DNA of 64,000 nt, taken from positions 76,264,811 through 76,328,810 of the forward strand of contig OZ020589.1 of the NCBI GenBank assembly GCA_963971535.1, in the 5' to 3' direction. The position numbers and the translations under genes were made by a program. This document shows, one piece after another, positions 1-11,438 of this stretch. The first letter of the stretch is position 1. Each line of letters starts with the position of its first letter. The notes under the pieces are model-generated. The model ran no database searches, was not told where the DNA came from, and was given only the letters and a program-made list of their open reading frames with translations. The DNA comes from Notolepis coatsorum. Taxonomy: Eukaryota; Chordata; Actinopteri; Aulopiformes; Paralepididae.

Positions 1-683
1 GTACTGATACATTTGTGACATAAACGGTATTCAAATATACAGTACTGTTACCCCTAGATCCTGACAGAGTATATACATATGATGGGGAGGGGACTGTACA
101 TTAGGAGGGGGTGGGTGGGTGGGAGAGAAATATACATACGGCGGGGAGGGAATATATACATGCGGTGGGGAGGAGACTGTCTATTAGGAGGTGGTGGGGG
201 TTTTGGGCATTTAATGCTATTGTACTACAAAAATACAGCGTGCCTGCATGACAACTGTCATTTTACTCAAATAGACACTTTCTGAGAACATCAATAGACC
301 TCTCACAGTTTACATATTTTGGCTGCTTTCTTGCTAGCCAAAAAAAGCCTGGAACCGTTAGCATTGCAGATCAGGTCAATGACATCCGGTCATCTAGTGT
401 TAGCAATGTGGCTCTTAAAATTAGGTAAAGATTTGGTAAACGTATAATCCTTCTGTAAAAAGTCACTTTACCTCTCACCCCACATGCCGTTTAACAGACA
501 AAATTACTGGTAAACAGGGAAGTAAAACACCCTGGGTTTGTCAAAATGACGAGAGTACATGAGAGGTCTATTCCTCCCGACTCTCTCTCTCGATCGCTTT
601 TCTTTCTCGTGCGTGGAGTTGGCGCCGATCTGTCTCAAGGCGAGATCAAATGAGTCATTCGTAATTTATACATGTAATTCGAT
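1..683. other. No gene recognised; G-rich two-copy repeat near the start
   Basis: I see no exon, element end or RNA gene here. Positions 79-205 hold two diverged copies of a purine-rich unit (ATATACAT, then a GGGGAGG stretch, then ACTGTNNATTAGGAGG). The rest is unassigned, probably intronic sequence upstream of the last nr3c2 exon. The final eight bases (676-683, AATTCGAT) are the left target duplication of the hAT element that starts at 684. Confidence 0.5.
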
Positions 684-796
684 TAGGCCTGTCCCCGACT
701 AATGATTGTATAGTCGACTTTGCTTGGCCAAAATGTGCCAATAGTCGACTTGCTCCGAAGTGTCTGAGTCAGAACAGGAACAATTAAAATAAATAA

Positions 797-1193
797 CGTT
801 AGTTGGCTCTGGCAGGGCCCAACAGATAATGTTACATCTTCAGCCTGTTTGAAAATACTAGAATCCAACATAGTCTGGTGAACACACCTTATGTTATGGA
901 TGGATCGTCACCGTTTGTCCTCTTCATAATAATCTCCAATAGTTCGCTCTAGGCGATCGCCATTGCCGAACGTTAGTTGGCCCTAGTCTGGAGTGCTCTC
1001 AACTCTGGTGTTGACGACTACCGCGGAGCGGTGAACAGATAATGTTACATGCTCAGCCGGTTTGACTATAGTATTTTTATGATTTACCAGAAGTGCTGAG
1101 TCCAATGTAGTCTGGTGAAAACGCACCTTATCATCCATAAGTGTGATAGTTTTGTCCTCTTCATAATAATCTCCAATAGTTCGCTCGCCATTG
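797..1193. repeat. Diverged tandem duplication inside hAT-A
   Basis: The segment 797-965 is repeated at 971-1193. Shared blocks are CGTTAGTTGGC, AACAGATAATGTTACAT, TAGTCTGGTGAA and TAATAATCTCCAATAGTTCG, in the same order, with indels between. The second copy carries extra sequence after the first block. Confidence 0.75.
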
Positions 1194-1800
1194 AAAAAAA
1201 AATCGGGCTCTGGGCGTACTAGCTTCTGAGAGCTACGCTGCGGCGATACGCTCCTAGCAGACCGGCGATCAATCACCCCACTCGGCCCTGCCTCTGCTTG
1301 GCCCGGCCTGGCGGTTGGAGTTGTAATAACGAGATCAATAACGCCAACTCTCTCACAAACTGTTCGCTATGTCTGTGATCCGTGAAGTACATGGGACAAA
1401 GCGTATTTACATTTGAATTGACCAATCCTAGCCAAGATGTACTCAAGCTGGCCCAGGTGTAGGGATGGGAATTGATAAGATTTTATCGATCCGATTCCAT
1501 TATCGATTCTGCTTATCGATCCGATTCTTCATCGATTCCCTTATCGATCCCTGATGAATTTATAATTTTAATAAATAAATTGGAAATGCAACATAACTAA
1601 GCTGGTTAGAATAACAACATGCAACTTGACATTTCTGATCGTCATTTATTGTTGAGCCCTCATGTCAGAAAAATACAAAAACTGTTAAAAAAAATAATTA
1701 ACTATACACTTAAATAAAATAATGTATTTGAGATTCTCTTAAACTAAATTTATTTATTTATTTTTTGAATTTTTTTATTCTTAAACTAATTTAATCTATT

Positions 1801-1890
1801 GAATAACGACCTGTTGAATGCAACTACAGTTCAATATCTTAAACTAATTTAATCTATTGAACCGTAGTTGCATTCAACAGGTCGTTATTC
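1801..1890. repeat. Long inverted repeat (hairpin-forming) inside hAT-B
   Basis: The arms 1801-1827 and 1864-1890 are perfectly complementary over 27 bases. After one mismatch the pairing resumes for eight more (arms 1801-1836 and 1855-1890). The loop is 18 bases. A direct repeat, CTTAAACTAATTTAATC, at 1779 and 1838 runs into each arm. Confidence 0.9.
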
Positions 1891-1944
1891 CTCTGACTTC
1901 TCTGTCTCTGGTCTTTCAGAAGACCAGCATGCGCACACGCGCGT

Positions 1945-2003
<59 letters not shown>
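1945..2003. repeat. (CA)n microsatellite
   Basis: An uninterrupted CA run of about 29 units, inside hAT-B. It creates spurious Thr/His-repeat reading frames that I do not treat as genes. Confidence 0.97.
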
Positions 2004-2006
<3 letters not shown>

Positions 2007-3019
2007 ACGGCTCCCCTCCCCGGTCCCTGCTCGCCCCCACCCTCTTTCTACCCTTTTTCTACCTGAGCTCTCTCTGTCTCTGTGTGTTAGCTAGCGTTAG
2101 CTCCGTGGCTAACTTTAGGTTACACCGAATTAAATGAATGACTAGGTTCTAAAGCATTGGGTTAGTTTTCACTGCACATATAGAAACAGTCAAACAGCGG
2201 GAGCATTTCGGGAGCATATGACCAAAAACCAGGCAATTTCGAGCCCTTAAGGAATCAAATAGTCTGCTCTATGGCTGCATGCTGGCGCTAACGTTATTGT
2301 TTTGAACTGTCGGAAAAACCTGGCAGCGATAAGAGGAATCGATAGTCACGGAGGCATGCGATTCCAGGAATCGGACAATTAGAAACCGGCTCCCAACAGG
2401 AACCGGTTTTTGATTCCCATCCCTACCCAGGTGCTAAAGTTCACAAGAGGACAATGTACTCCCCCCATGTACTCAAAAGGTAGGGAGAGACTGCCACCTA
2501 TCAGAATTCGATCATCATTTAAATTATAATTCACTCAGAGTTACGAGGATCACACAACAAGGTCCGGCTGACTGTTTAGTATAATAATAATAAAAAACGA
2601 GTATACTAGTTTTTGGCAGTTAACGCATGGGCGACAGAAACAAGTATACTCGTTTTTGGCGTTCTATGAGTTAATGTCTGAAGGAGTTGACTGAAGGCTT
2701 CTTGTTCTCTGCATGCAATTGGTCCACTGATGGATACATCTTGATATTTGTCTAGTTGTTCATTAGACAGGTAAAATCCTCTTTCAGTGCCTCTGTGCCC
2801 GTTTTCTTAGGCAGTTAGCCTCTCCGGTATGCGCGCCATTAGCGTTAGCCACTCTTCTAGGCCTCTTTGCTTTTGGAAAGAATGATACAAAAATATATAT
2901 ATATTATACTTATTTTCTTTTTTTGGCTAAGAGGTTGGCAGTCGGCTACGGCTCCTTTCGATCGATTAGTCAACTAGTCAAGGTCAGCCCTAAATTCGAT
3001 AGCGGTAATACTGCAATAC

Positions 3020-3350
3020 ATGGAAACATAGGTCCACCTGCATAGGGTGGATTTTTTTTCACCACCTGTTTTTTCTTAATCCTTGAAGTGTCTATTTTAA
3101 GATTCTGCCAGGTAACAGGTTGAATTAATGTCCCATGGGGTTTATTTTTAACACTTTATTACACCTATCCTGAACCAGAACCTGAAAAAGAAGAAAAACA
3201 AAACAGCATAACTTTTGAAGATAACAACATATACAAGAGACAAAAAAAATAAAAGTCCTAACAAGTTTGACCCACGGAATTCAGTACAATTGTTATTTTC
3301 AAGATTCTAACACGTCTTGATTCTATTTCAGGACAGAAAAAGCACAACAA
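3020..3350 (+). repeat. Left arm of a long inverted repeat whose partner lies next to the nr3c2 exon
   Basis: Starting at ATGGAAACATAGGTCCACC, this sequence is the reverse complement of 26018-26507 with a few per cent divergence. The left copy lacks an internal block of roughly 190 bp found in the right copy. The arms face each other across 23 kb of nested insertions, so they look like the terminal inverted repeats of one old element. Its remaining interior is the minus-strand pseudogene at 13.8-15.4 kb. No target duplication is evident outside the arms. Confidence 0.75.
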
Positions 3351-3547
3351 AAAACGCTGAAAAAAACATATCACATCTCTATTTTCCCTTTTTACTAAAA
3401 ATGTAGTGCATTGGACGAGGTTGATTTTAGGTTAATATTGGAAATGATATTGTAATAAAGATTGTCTCCATGCTGTTATTCCCTAAATATTATAGTTTTG
3501 CGTAAACAATTCTAAGATAACAACATATAGAGACAAATTAAAACATT

Positions 3548-3729
3548 GGTTGGTCATGCTGACATGGTAGAGGAGGATCACCAGTATATACTGTAGAGAG
3601 GTTGGCCATGCTGACATGGTAGAGGAGGATCATCAGTATATGAGAGGTTGGTCATTCTGGTAGAGGAGGATCCCCAGTATAATAGAGAGGTTGGTCATGC
3701 TGACATGGTAGAGGAGGATCATCAGTATA
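3548..3729 (+). repeat. Minisatellite, four copies (left block)
   Basis: Four units of about 40-46 bp share GAGAGGTTGGTCATGCTG, an optional ACATG, then GTAGAGGAGGATCACCAG and TATAT. The same unit occurs seven times at 13372-13685. The two blocks are probably one array split by the hAT fragment and BEL1. Confidence 0.9.
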
Positions 3730-3763
3730 CAGTGATGTACCTGAACGCGTTCATGAACGCGTT

Positions 3764-5136
3764 TGTTGTGAAGGATCAGATTAAACCGAATATATATATT
3801 TATTTATGGATATATATTGAATAGTATTTGTATATCGTTTGATATCCCTTGTATATTCCTTGTACATATACACGGAATATTCCTTTATTCTACTACAGCC
3901 CATAATAGTTCATTCTCTTATTGGACAAAAGGACCAGGCGCCAGGGACCAGCCCCTGGCGTTCAAGTTCAAAGGTACCGACGAGACATGCCCTTACTAGC
4001 CCCGGCTCCGCGCAGGAATACGGCTACCGAAAGCAGAGTGGCACTATTTGTCCACCGTGCATATAAATATGGCGCAAGAAATGTAGAATTCCTCTTAGTC
4101 CTTTACCCTTCTACCCAACTAAGTAACAGAACGTGAAGCCTCACCCCACGATACCGCGTGCGGTGTAGTATGGCCTGTTTGGCCTTAGAATAGCAGTGAG
4201 ACCTCGTGCGAATTAATAGCTGAATTGCCAGAGTTTGGCACCGTATTTCTATTAAGTAATAATAGTCTATTATGTATGGTGCATCGTGCGGTTAGAGTTC
4301 TAAAGTGAGCAGCACCCCCATCGCTTCCTCGTGTTATCTAGAGTCTTAACCAGGTTGGGCAGACCACGCGTGGTGCTTTCATCCGAGGAGTTCTAGGCGA
4401 GGACCGAGTGGACCTGTACATTGGATTACCTACCCGACGACTGCTGAGCCCTATGCGGCATGGAATATATATTTGCTTTGGTACTTTGATTTGTGGAGCG
4501 GATAATCGCCAGCACCGGTGAGTGTTGGATCTACCCCGAAAGGAGTCAAGGTGAGACGGCGCTCAGACCAGACTGAGGTCGCCTCGCTTCTTCTTCACTG
4601 TGGAGCTACAGCTACAGCTACAGCCTACAAGAGAGCCAAGGTGTATTCATCTGTGGATCAAGATTCTACTGCACTGTCTTCTGTACGTGAAGTCTCTCTA
4701 GACATCGTTGACCAGACGGGATACTGCCGACGGCTCTCCTACCCCCCCTACCGGCCTACAACCGGCAGGACCCCTACAGTATATCCAGCTATAATCATTA
4801 AGTGACCATAGATATAATTCCCTAAGAGCCAGGTTGTATACTTGCTTCCTGCGTAACCAGAGATTGGACATTCAGTGTTGATTTGCCTACGAGTACTCAT
4901 TTGCCTTACAAGAGCATTCAAATCATAAATGTAATGGTGAATATTATATGTACCTTTTGCTATATATTAAATATTTGATTATTACCTTTGTGTGGACCTG
5001 GTTTCATGGTGGGAAAGTGTTCATCATATTTAGATATTGTGTACTGTATGGCCAGTAGTTAAAGTACATAAAGCGGTAGTGGTTTAATGATACCATACTT
5101 ATCAATACAGTCAGGGAATTGTACCCCTCAGTTACA
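3764..5136 (+). repeat. BEL1 5' LTR
   Basis: It starts TGTTGTGAAGG and ends CAGTTACA, and matches 11439-12811 base for base apart from one C/T difference. A TATA-like ATATAAATAT at 4061-4070 is the likely core promoter. Short reading frames inside recur identically in the other LTR simply because the LTRs are identical; I do not call them genes. Confidence 0.95.
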
Positions 5137-5138
5137 AT

Positions 5139-5156
5139 TGGTCCTTCGAGCCGGAT
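5139..5156 (+). promoter_or_regulatory. BEL1 primer-binding site (tRNA-Tyr type)
   Basis: TGGTCCTTCGAGCCGGAT begins two bases after the LTR. From memory of vertebrate tRNA-Tyr, its first 17 bases are complementary to the CCA-tailed 3' end of that tRNA. It would prime minus-strand DNA synthesis. Confidence 0.85.
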
Positions 5157-5180
5157 GGTAATCAGTGTAATATTAATATA

Positions 5181-8100
5181 GTGGTATTAATATTGAAATG
5201 GCCTATGATGAACACTCCACGAAACGGTCCTCCTAAAGTAGAACGCCCGCAGCGTAGACGACAGCCACCTCAGTACTTAGAGGATTACGCTGCCAGTATA
5301 CTACCTAGCCTTCTACAAACGGTAAACGCGGTAAAAGTAGAAAGTAAAATTATGTCCGACCCTATCAACCAGGATACCCCGACCACAGAGGCCCTAGTGG
5401 GTTCTAATGTAACTGACCAAGCTCACGGTGGGGACCAGGAGGGAACTGACACGACTTTACCCCCCGCCAAGACCGAAGAAGTAGTCCCCCAAGAGCTCCG
5501 GGAGGAAGACAACCCTCCAGAGATGGAACTCTGCACGGAACAAGATGAGGAGAGCGCCGAGGAGATAGAGCTCCAGGACTCCCCGCAGGGGAACGCATCC
5601 CCAACGGGTACTGCCAGGAGCGGCTCACCTCAACAAGCGTCTTCCCCCAGCGAGGCGGAGAGGATGCTGTCACAGGCGTTCTTTGCCAGCCTAGCAGCCT
5701 CTACCGAACGCGATCGACTTCAGGGTGAACGCGATCGACTCCAAGCACAGCAACGGAGCGAAGAAGAGCACATACGTCTGGAGCTGAGACGCCTTCAGAC
5801 GGAAGAGAATATGGCAAGAGACCGGGCCGACGCCCAGCGCGCCGCTGCCGGTGCCCAAAGAGAAGCAGATCTCACCAAGCGCGAAGCCGAGCGCGACAGA
5901 CTACAAGCGCAGCTAATGGAGCAGCTGATCACCAGGGCAACACCCCCTCCCTCCACAAGGGGTTCCAGGGCCTCGTCAAGACACACGTCAAGGGCACCCT
6001 CCCCTAACCGATTAAGCGACCCTGAGCCCGACCGCCAGAGAGAGCCTACACCCCCCTCCGAACTCCTCCCCTGACCGGTCCAAGTGAGACCCAGCTACAA
6101 GGAAGGAACGGCGGACACCGTGGAGAGGCTAAATAGACGACTACAGGATCTAGATGACCTGGCAGAAGAAGAAGAGGGAGAAGAGGAGAGTCAAGCCCGA
6201 CAGCAGCACATTACTCCACAGGACCAGGAGGTCCAGTACAGCCCAGGCTATACCCCCGCGGCTCTGCGCTACAGACCCCCGACTCGATTCACGGGTGAGC
6301 ATGACGCACGACCAGTCCCGAGGAATAGCACCTGGACCAGCGGGCCATGGTACCCTGCCAGTACCAGCCCACCGAGAGGCGTAAGAAGAGACTCGCCCAG
6401 GAGGCCTCTCTTCCAACGCTCACCGATGTGCCAGCCATCCATGGCGTCATACATTGGCACACCGACGTTTCCAGACTTCACCCATGAGAACCGAGCACAG
6501 TACACGGAGCTACGGATGTGCTTAGAGACAATGATGGTGGATGTAGCTGATGAACGCCACAAGTATGCGATCCTATTGAAGCACCTGAAAGTGCCCAGAG
6601 CGCACAACATAGCGCTGGCCTATGCCACCTCTACTACCCCATACACCGCGGCTCTAGCAGCACTAGACCAATGATATGGACGTATATGGGATTACGTAAT
6701 ACAAGAGATAAGGCATATTGACCGCCTACCCCCAGCAACAGACAATCGCTCACTAGACGACCTGTCTATCAAAGTACAATCCCTGGTAGGGATGCTGGGG
6801 GCGCAACGAGAAAAGGGTATGCACGAACTATACGCAAACTCGAACGTCGAGAGGATCTTAGAGAAGCTGCCGCCCGCCCGACAGGAGCGCTTCAGGCGGC
6901 AAAGAGACCAGTGTGATCCTAACGGTCCCGAGCCATCCCTCCTAGACCTAGCCGACTTCCTGGCGAGAGAAGTCAGCAGCCTACGGCTGGATACGTTCGT
7001 GCGGAGCACACCAAGCTCCAGAGAGGGACCTAGGAGAGTAAACGATGGCCGAAGATCGGTGACTGTCATGCACCAATCAGAATCAGTACCGAGCAGCAAG
7101 AACCACAGTACCCCCTCGATGAAAGAGAAGTGGAAGATGGTGTGCCCGTACTGCGAGAAGGAACACTGGTTGTCACAATGTGACCAGTTCAAGAAGATGA
7201 CCGCTGAAGAAGTGAGTCACTGGATAAAGTCCAACAGGCGCTGTTACCGATGTGCACGCAGTCACATGGCAGCCGAGTGCCGCCTAAAGAAGAGGTGTAG
7301 TCGGTGTGACGGAGCCCATCTAGATGTCCTACACGACAGTAACAAAAGAAAGCCTGCACCATCCAGCAGCACAAAGGCAAGTGTTATGTACATTGACCCC
7401 GCCAGCAGCAGCGGCGCCCAGGTGCTCTTAAAGGTGGTCCGTGTAACACTGAGTTACCAAGATAAGATCATGGACACTTACGCCGTCCTTGATGACGGGT
7501 CAGAGAAGACCCTTCTCCTCGCGTCCGCTGCGGCCCAGCTGGGGCTGCGGGGGAGCGAGAACCAGATGACGATTCGGACAATAAGAAGAGATCTAAAGAC
7601 GATAAAGGGCGAGAATGTATCCTTCACTATCGCAGCAAGCGGGCAGCCCGAGAGACGGTATAGGATTACTAATGCTTTCACCAGCCAAGAAATAGGACTA
7701 TCGCAGTACACCTACCCCATCGCCAAGCTGATGGATAAATATGTGCACCTGCGTCAACTCCCTATCCCGCTCATAGACGGTGCCACCCCGACCCTGCTGA
7801 TAGGCTCCGACCATGCAGACCTCATAGTCCCGATAGACCGGGTCCATACAGGACCCAGAGGTTGTCCTGCAGCAGTCGAGACCCGCCTAGGATGGACATT
7901 ACAAGGCCCCCTCGCCAAGTCTCTTAACCGAACAGCAGCCACTAGCTGCCTCCACTCCAGAGCGACAGAAGGAGACACCACACTCCTGCAGCATGTCGAG
8001 AGGCTATGGACACTAGAGACAATGCCCTTTAAGAACGAAAAGAAAGACATTCGTTCTAAGGAAGATATCTACGCTATAGCCCTCCTCGAGCACGGGACAA

Positions 8101-11100
8101 AGAGAGTCAACGTCAACGGAGTGATGAGATACGCAACTCCACTCCTGAGGCGGGAGGGAATGCCAACCTTTCACGCCACAAAAGAAGCGACGGAGCGGTA
8201 TCTATTGAACACAGAGCGGCGCCTAGCCAAAGACCCCGCTCAAGAAGCTGTGTACCGCGCTGAGATTAACAAACTAATCACAGCGGGACACATAAAGAAA
8301 ATTGACATTAAAGAGGCCGATCAGACGACCGAATCATGGTACGTGCCGCACCACAAGGTCCACCACAACGGCAAGGATCGCATTGTGTTTAACTGCAGCT
8401 ACCAGATCGGATCACAAAATCTGAATAAAGAACTCTTGGCCGGCCCAACACTCGGCCCCTCCCTACTAGGCGTGCTACTACGCTTCCGCCAGGACAAGGT
8501 GGCTATCAGCGGCGACATCAAAGGGATGTTCCTGCAGGTGAGACTAGTGGAGGAGGACAAGCCCCTGCTGCGGTTCCTATGGAGAGAGAGGATCGGAGAT
8601 GAGCACCCAGCCATCTATCAATGGGAAGTCCTCCCTTTCGGAACCACATGCAGCCCATGCTGTGCTACGTTTGCACTGCAAAAGCACGTCGCAGAGGACC
8701 CAGCAGCAGATGAAGAGGTCCAACCAAGTGTGACAAATAGTTTCTACGTGGACAACTGTTTACAAAGCGTCTCGACGCCAGAAGAAGCCGAGGCTCTCCT
8801 ACTCAAGCTCCGCGCCTCCCTGATCAAAGGCGGCTTTGATCTCAGGCAGTGGGCCAGCAGCGACCCGCAAGTACTGCGCAGCCTCTCCCCCGAGGACAAG
8901 GCCGCGAGCAGCGACACCTGGATGGCGACCATCCCAGGAGAAGCCCAAGAAATGACACTAGGACTAGTCTGGCGCTTCAAAACAGACTCGCTCCATTATA
9001 GACACAAACCCCTGACCAAGGAGCAGGGAAGGTCGACGGTAATACCGACCACCAGACGGAGTGTATACAGAACACTCGCCAGACAATATGACCCGTTGGG
9101 ATGTATTCTACCTTACACCACCAGGGCAAAGATGATTGTAAGAGCGCTATGGGACAAAGACCAGGGCTGGGACGATCCCATACCCGAACACCTTGCATCC
9201 ACATGGAGAGAGTGGGAGATGGAACTCCGCTCACTCCCAGGTGTTAATATACGCCGCAGCTACTTCCCACCCACAGTGAGGCCAGAGACATGCAAGATCG
9301 ACCTGCACGTATTCAGCGACGCCTCCGAAGTAGCCTACGGTTCGGTGGCTTACTTGCGTGCCCGAGAGGAGGGAGGAGAAATACATACTGCTTTCATCCT
9401 GGCTCGCTCAAGAATAGCCCCACGCAAGCAACAATCTATCCCGCGTCTAGAGCTCTGCGCAGCCCTAGCAGGAGCGCAGCTCGCCACGTTAATCCAACGT
9501 GAACTCACCATCCCGGTGCAAAGAACAATCTTGTGGTCAGACTCCACGACCGAACTCACATGGATCCGGTCTGATTCGTGCAGATACAAGGTCTTCGTGG
9601 GAGTCAGAGTCACCGAGATTCAAGAGTTAACAGAAGTAACCAGCTGGAGGTATGTGGACACCAAACACAACCCAGCTGACGTCATCACCCGGGGAATGTC
9701 CCTGGATGACCTCACCCGTCACAACCTCTACAGTGACGGGCCAGAGTTCCTCAAGCTCCCCGAAGAAGAGTGGCCTACACCCACCCCACGGGAGGCGAGT
9801 AAAGAGGAGGCAGAGAACAAGAAACCTATGTTCTGTGGGTTGACACACACACTCGTCCCCACAGACCCGGTTCTAGACGATTGCCTCACCCTAGAGAGTG
9901 CGCAGCTAAAGACATTTCTGTGGCACCACCCAGAGGTTCAGCCCACAACTGACATTTCAGCAGCTGACTACGAAGAAGCAGAACTCCTTCTACTACAACG
10001 AGCCCAGAGAGACTCGTTCCCCGATGAGCTAGCCTGTCTACAGGGAGCAAAGCCCGTCCCATCAGACAGCAGACTGCTCCACCTGGCACCCGAGAGTGAC
10101 GCCCATAATCTCATCAGAGTGGGTGGTCGTCTGCGGAGAGCCCCAGACCTACCGGATGACGTTAAGTACCCGATAGTCTTGAACAGCCGACATAAGGTCA
10201 CAGAGCTGATCATAAAGAAATACGACGAGGATGTGCACCACGCAGGGGCAGAGAGAGTCTTCGCGGAGATCAGACGTCGTTATTGGATACTGCAAGGGAG
10301 AGAAGCAGTGCGGCGCTTCCAGCGAACCTGTCTAGACTGCCGTAAGTGGCGCGCGCAGCCCAGTATACCCCGGATGGCTGACCTACCTCCCTGTCGCCTC
10401 CGACTCGGCGACAAGCCCTTTCACTCCACCGGTATGGACTGTTTTGGCCCGCTGTATATAAAGAGAGGAAGAGGAACCGAGAAGCGGTGGGGTATTGTAT
10501 TCAAATGCATGACCACCAGAGCGATACATATCGAACTCCTCCCAACCATGAGCACAGACTCATTCCTTATGGCCTTCCGAAGATTCACATCACGGAAAGG
10601 AAAACCGTCTACATTGTTGTCTGATCACGGGACAAACTTCAAAGGCGGAGAAAGAGAGCTGAGAGAGAGCTTCCAAGCTATGGGCCCAGAACTTAAGACC
10701 CACCTCGCTCCATCCCAGATTGACTTCCAGTTTAATCCCCCGAACGCACCTCACTTCGGTGGAACCTGGGAACGAGAAGTACGTTCCATAAAGACAGCCC
10801 TGTACGCCGTGCTTGGGGCCCAGACCGTGGCGGAAGAAGTCCTAATGACAGTCCTCACGGAGATCGAGGGAGTATTGAACTCAAAGCCCCTCGGTTACGT
10901 CTCAAGTGATGTAGCAGATGTCGACCCAGTCACCCCCAACACCCTCTTGATGGGGCGGCTGGACCCCGCGCTACCACAGACAATGTACAGGCCTGAAGAA
11001 GCGAACTGCCGAAGAATGTGGAGGTACAGTCAAGTACTGGCTGACAAGTTTTGGAACAGCTTCCTACTCCACTACCTACCGTCTCTACAGACCCGCCAGA

Positions 11101-11345
11101 AGTGGGTAAAAGAGAGAGACAATTTGACAGAAGGAACAGTCGTCATGATTATCGACCAGTCACTACCCCGAGCTATGTGGCCGGCTGGCCGCGTAAGCAA
11201 AGTGATCACCGGTGCCGATGGAAAGGTCCGAGCAGCTGAAGTGCTCGTCCAAGGACGGACTTACACCCGACCCGTGGCGAGGCTAATAGAACTGCCAAGG
11301 CTCCCCGATACTATCGATGACGACCATGACCCTATGACTTTGTGA
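5181..11345 (+). pseudogene. BEL1 gag-pol polyprotein, interrupted by two TGA codons
   Basis: One reading frame runs 5181-11345 and is broken only by TGA at 6072-6074 and 6672-6674. BEL2 has sense codons at both sites (CCA and AGG), so the stops look like point mutations. Order: acidic gag N-terminus, charged coiled coil (about 5700-5930), Pao-type gag domain (6480-6960), CCHC-type knuckles (7143-7337), aspartic protease with DDGS (7491-7502), RT with motif YVDN (8744-8755), RNase H with its first Asp at 9318, an H2C2 zinc region (10180-10360), and an integrase core with Asp 10437, Asp 10623 and Glu about 10770. A C-terminal LTR-element domain follows to 11345. The stretch from 6675 on, over 1,550 codons, is fully open. 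The start could be 5181 or the ATG pair at 5205. Confidence 0.92.
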
Positions 11346-11424
11346 GTTGACTGACCCTTACAGCGGACATTGAGTAGTGGACAGTGCGGTTAATCTGTCT
11401 CTGCTTAGCTAATTAGGTGGGACT

Positions 11425-11438
11425 AATTAGGGGGCGGC
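11425..11438 (+). promoter_or_regulatory. BEL1 polypurine tract
   Basis: AATTAGGGGGCGGC lies directly before the 3' LTR, where plus-strand DNA priming occurs in LTR elements. BEL2 and BEL3 have near-identical tracts in the same place. Confidence 0.7.

Larger units (their letters stand above)
1460..2425. mobile_element. Non-autonomous hAT-type element nested in hAT-A (hAT-B)
   Basis: The ends are exact 13-bp inverted repeats: TAGGGATGGGAAT at 1460-1472 and ATTCCCATCCCTA at 2413-2425. A perfect 8-bp target duplication, CCCAGGTG, lies at 1452-1459 and 2426-2433. The subterminal sequence is rich in ATCGAT motifs. There is no coding capacity; a CA microsatellite and a long internal inverted repeat occupy the middle. 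Because both duplications lie within hAT-A, this insertion is the younger of the two. Confidence 0.9.
684..2992. mobile_element. Non-autonomous hAT-type DNA transposon (hAT-A)
   Basis: The left end TAGGCCTGTCCC is mirrored by the right end, whose complement reads TAGGGCTGACC. The element is flanked by a perfect 8-bp direct repeat, AATTCGAT, at 676-683 and 2993-3000, which is the target-duplication size of hAT transposons. No transposase-like reading frame is visible, so it would need an enzyme supplied in trans. It contains an internal diverged duplication and a second complete hAT insertion at 1460-2425. The superfamily rests on duplication length and end sequence, not on a protein. Confidence 0.85.

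Noticed and set aside
4518..4805. A 95-residue frame present identically in both BEL1 LTRs (again at 12193)
   Set aside because: It is duplicated only because the LTRs are identical. It has no recognisable domain and is not kept in the BEL2 or BEL3 LTRs.
5404..5673. Minus-strand frames opposite BEL polyproteins (many, throughout 5-12 kb and 46-56 kb)
   Set aside because: They are antisense shadows of the conserved gag-pol frame, with no independent motif content.
6072..6674. TGA codons in BEL1 gag as programmed readthrough or selenocysteine sites
   Set aside because: BEL2 has ordinary sense codons at both positions, neither codes for Cys or Sec, and no special context is visible. Point mutation is simpler.
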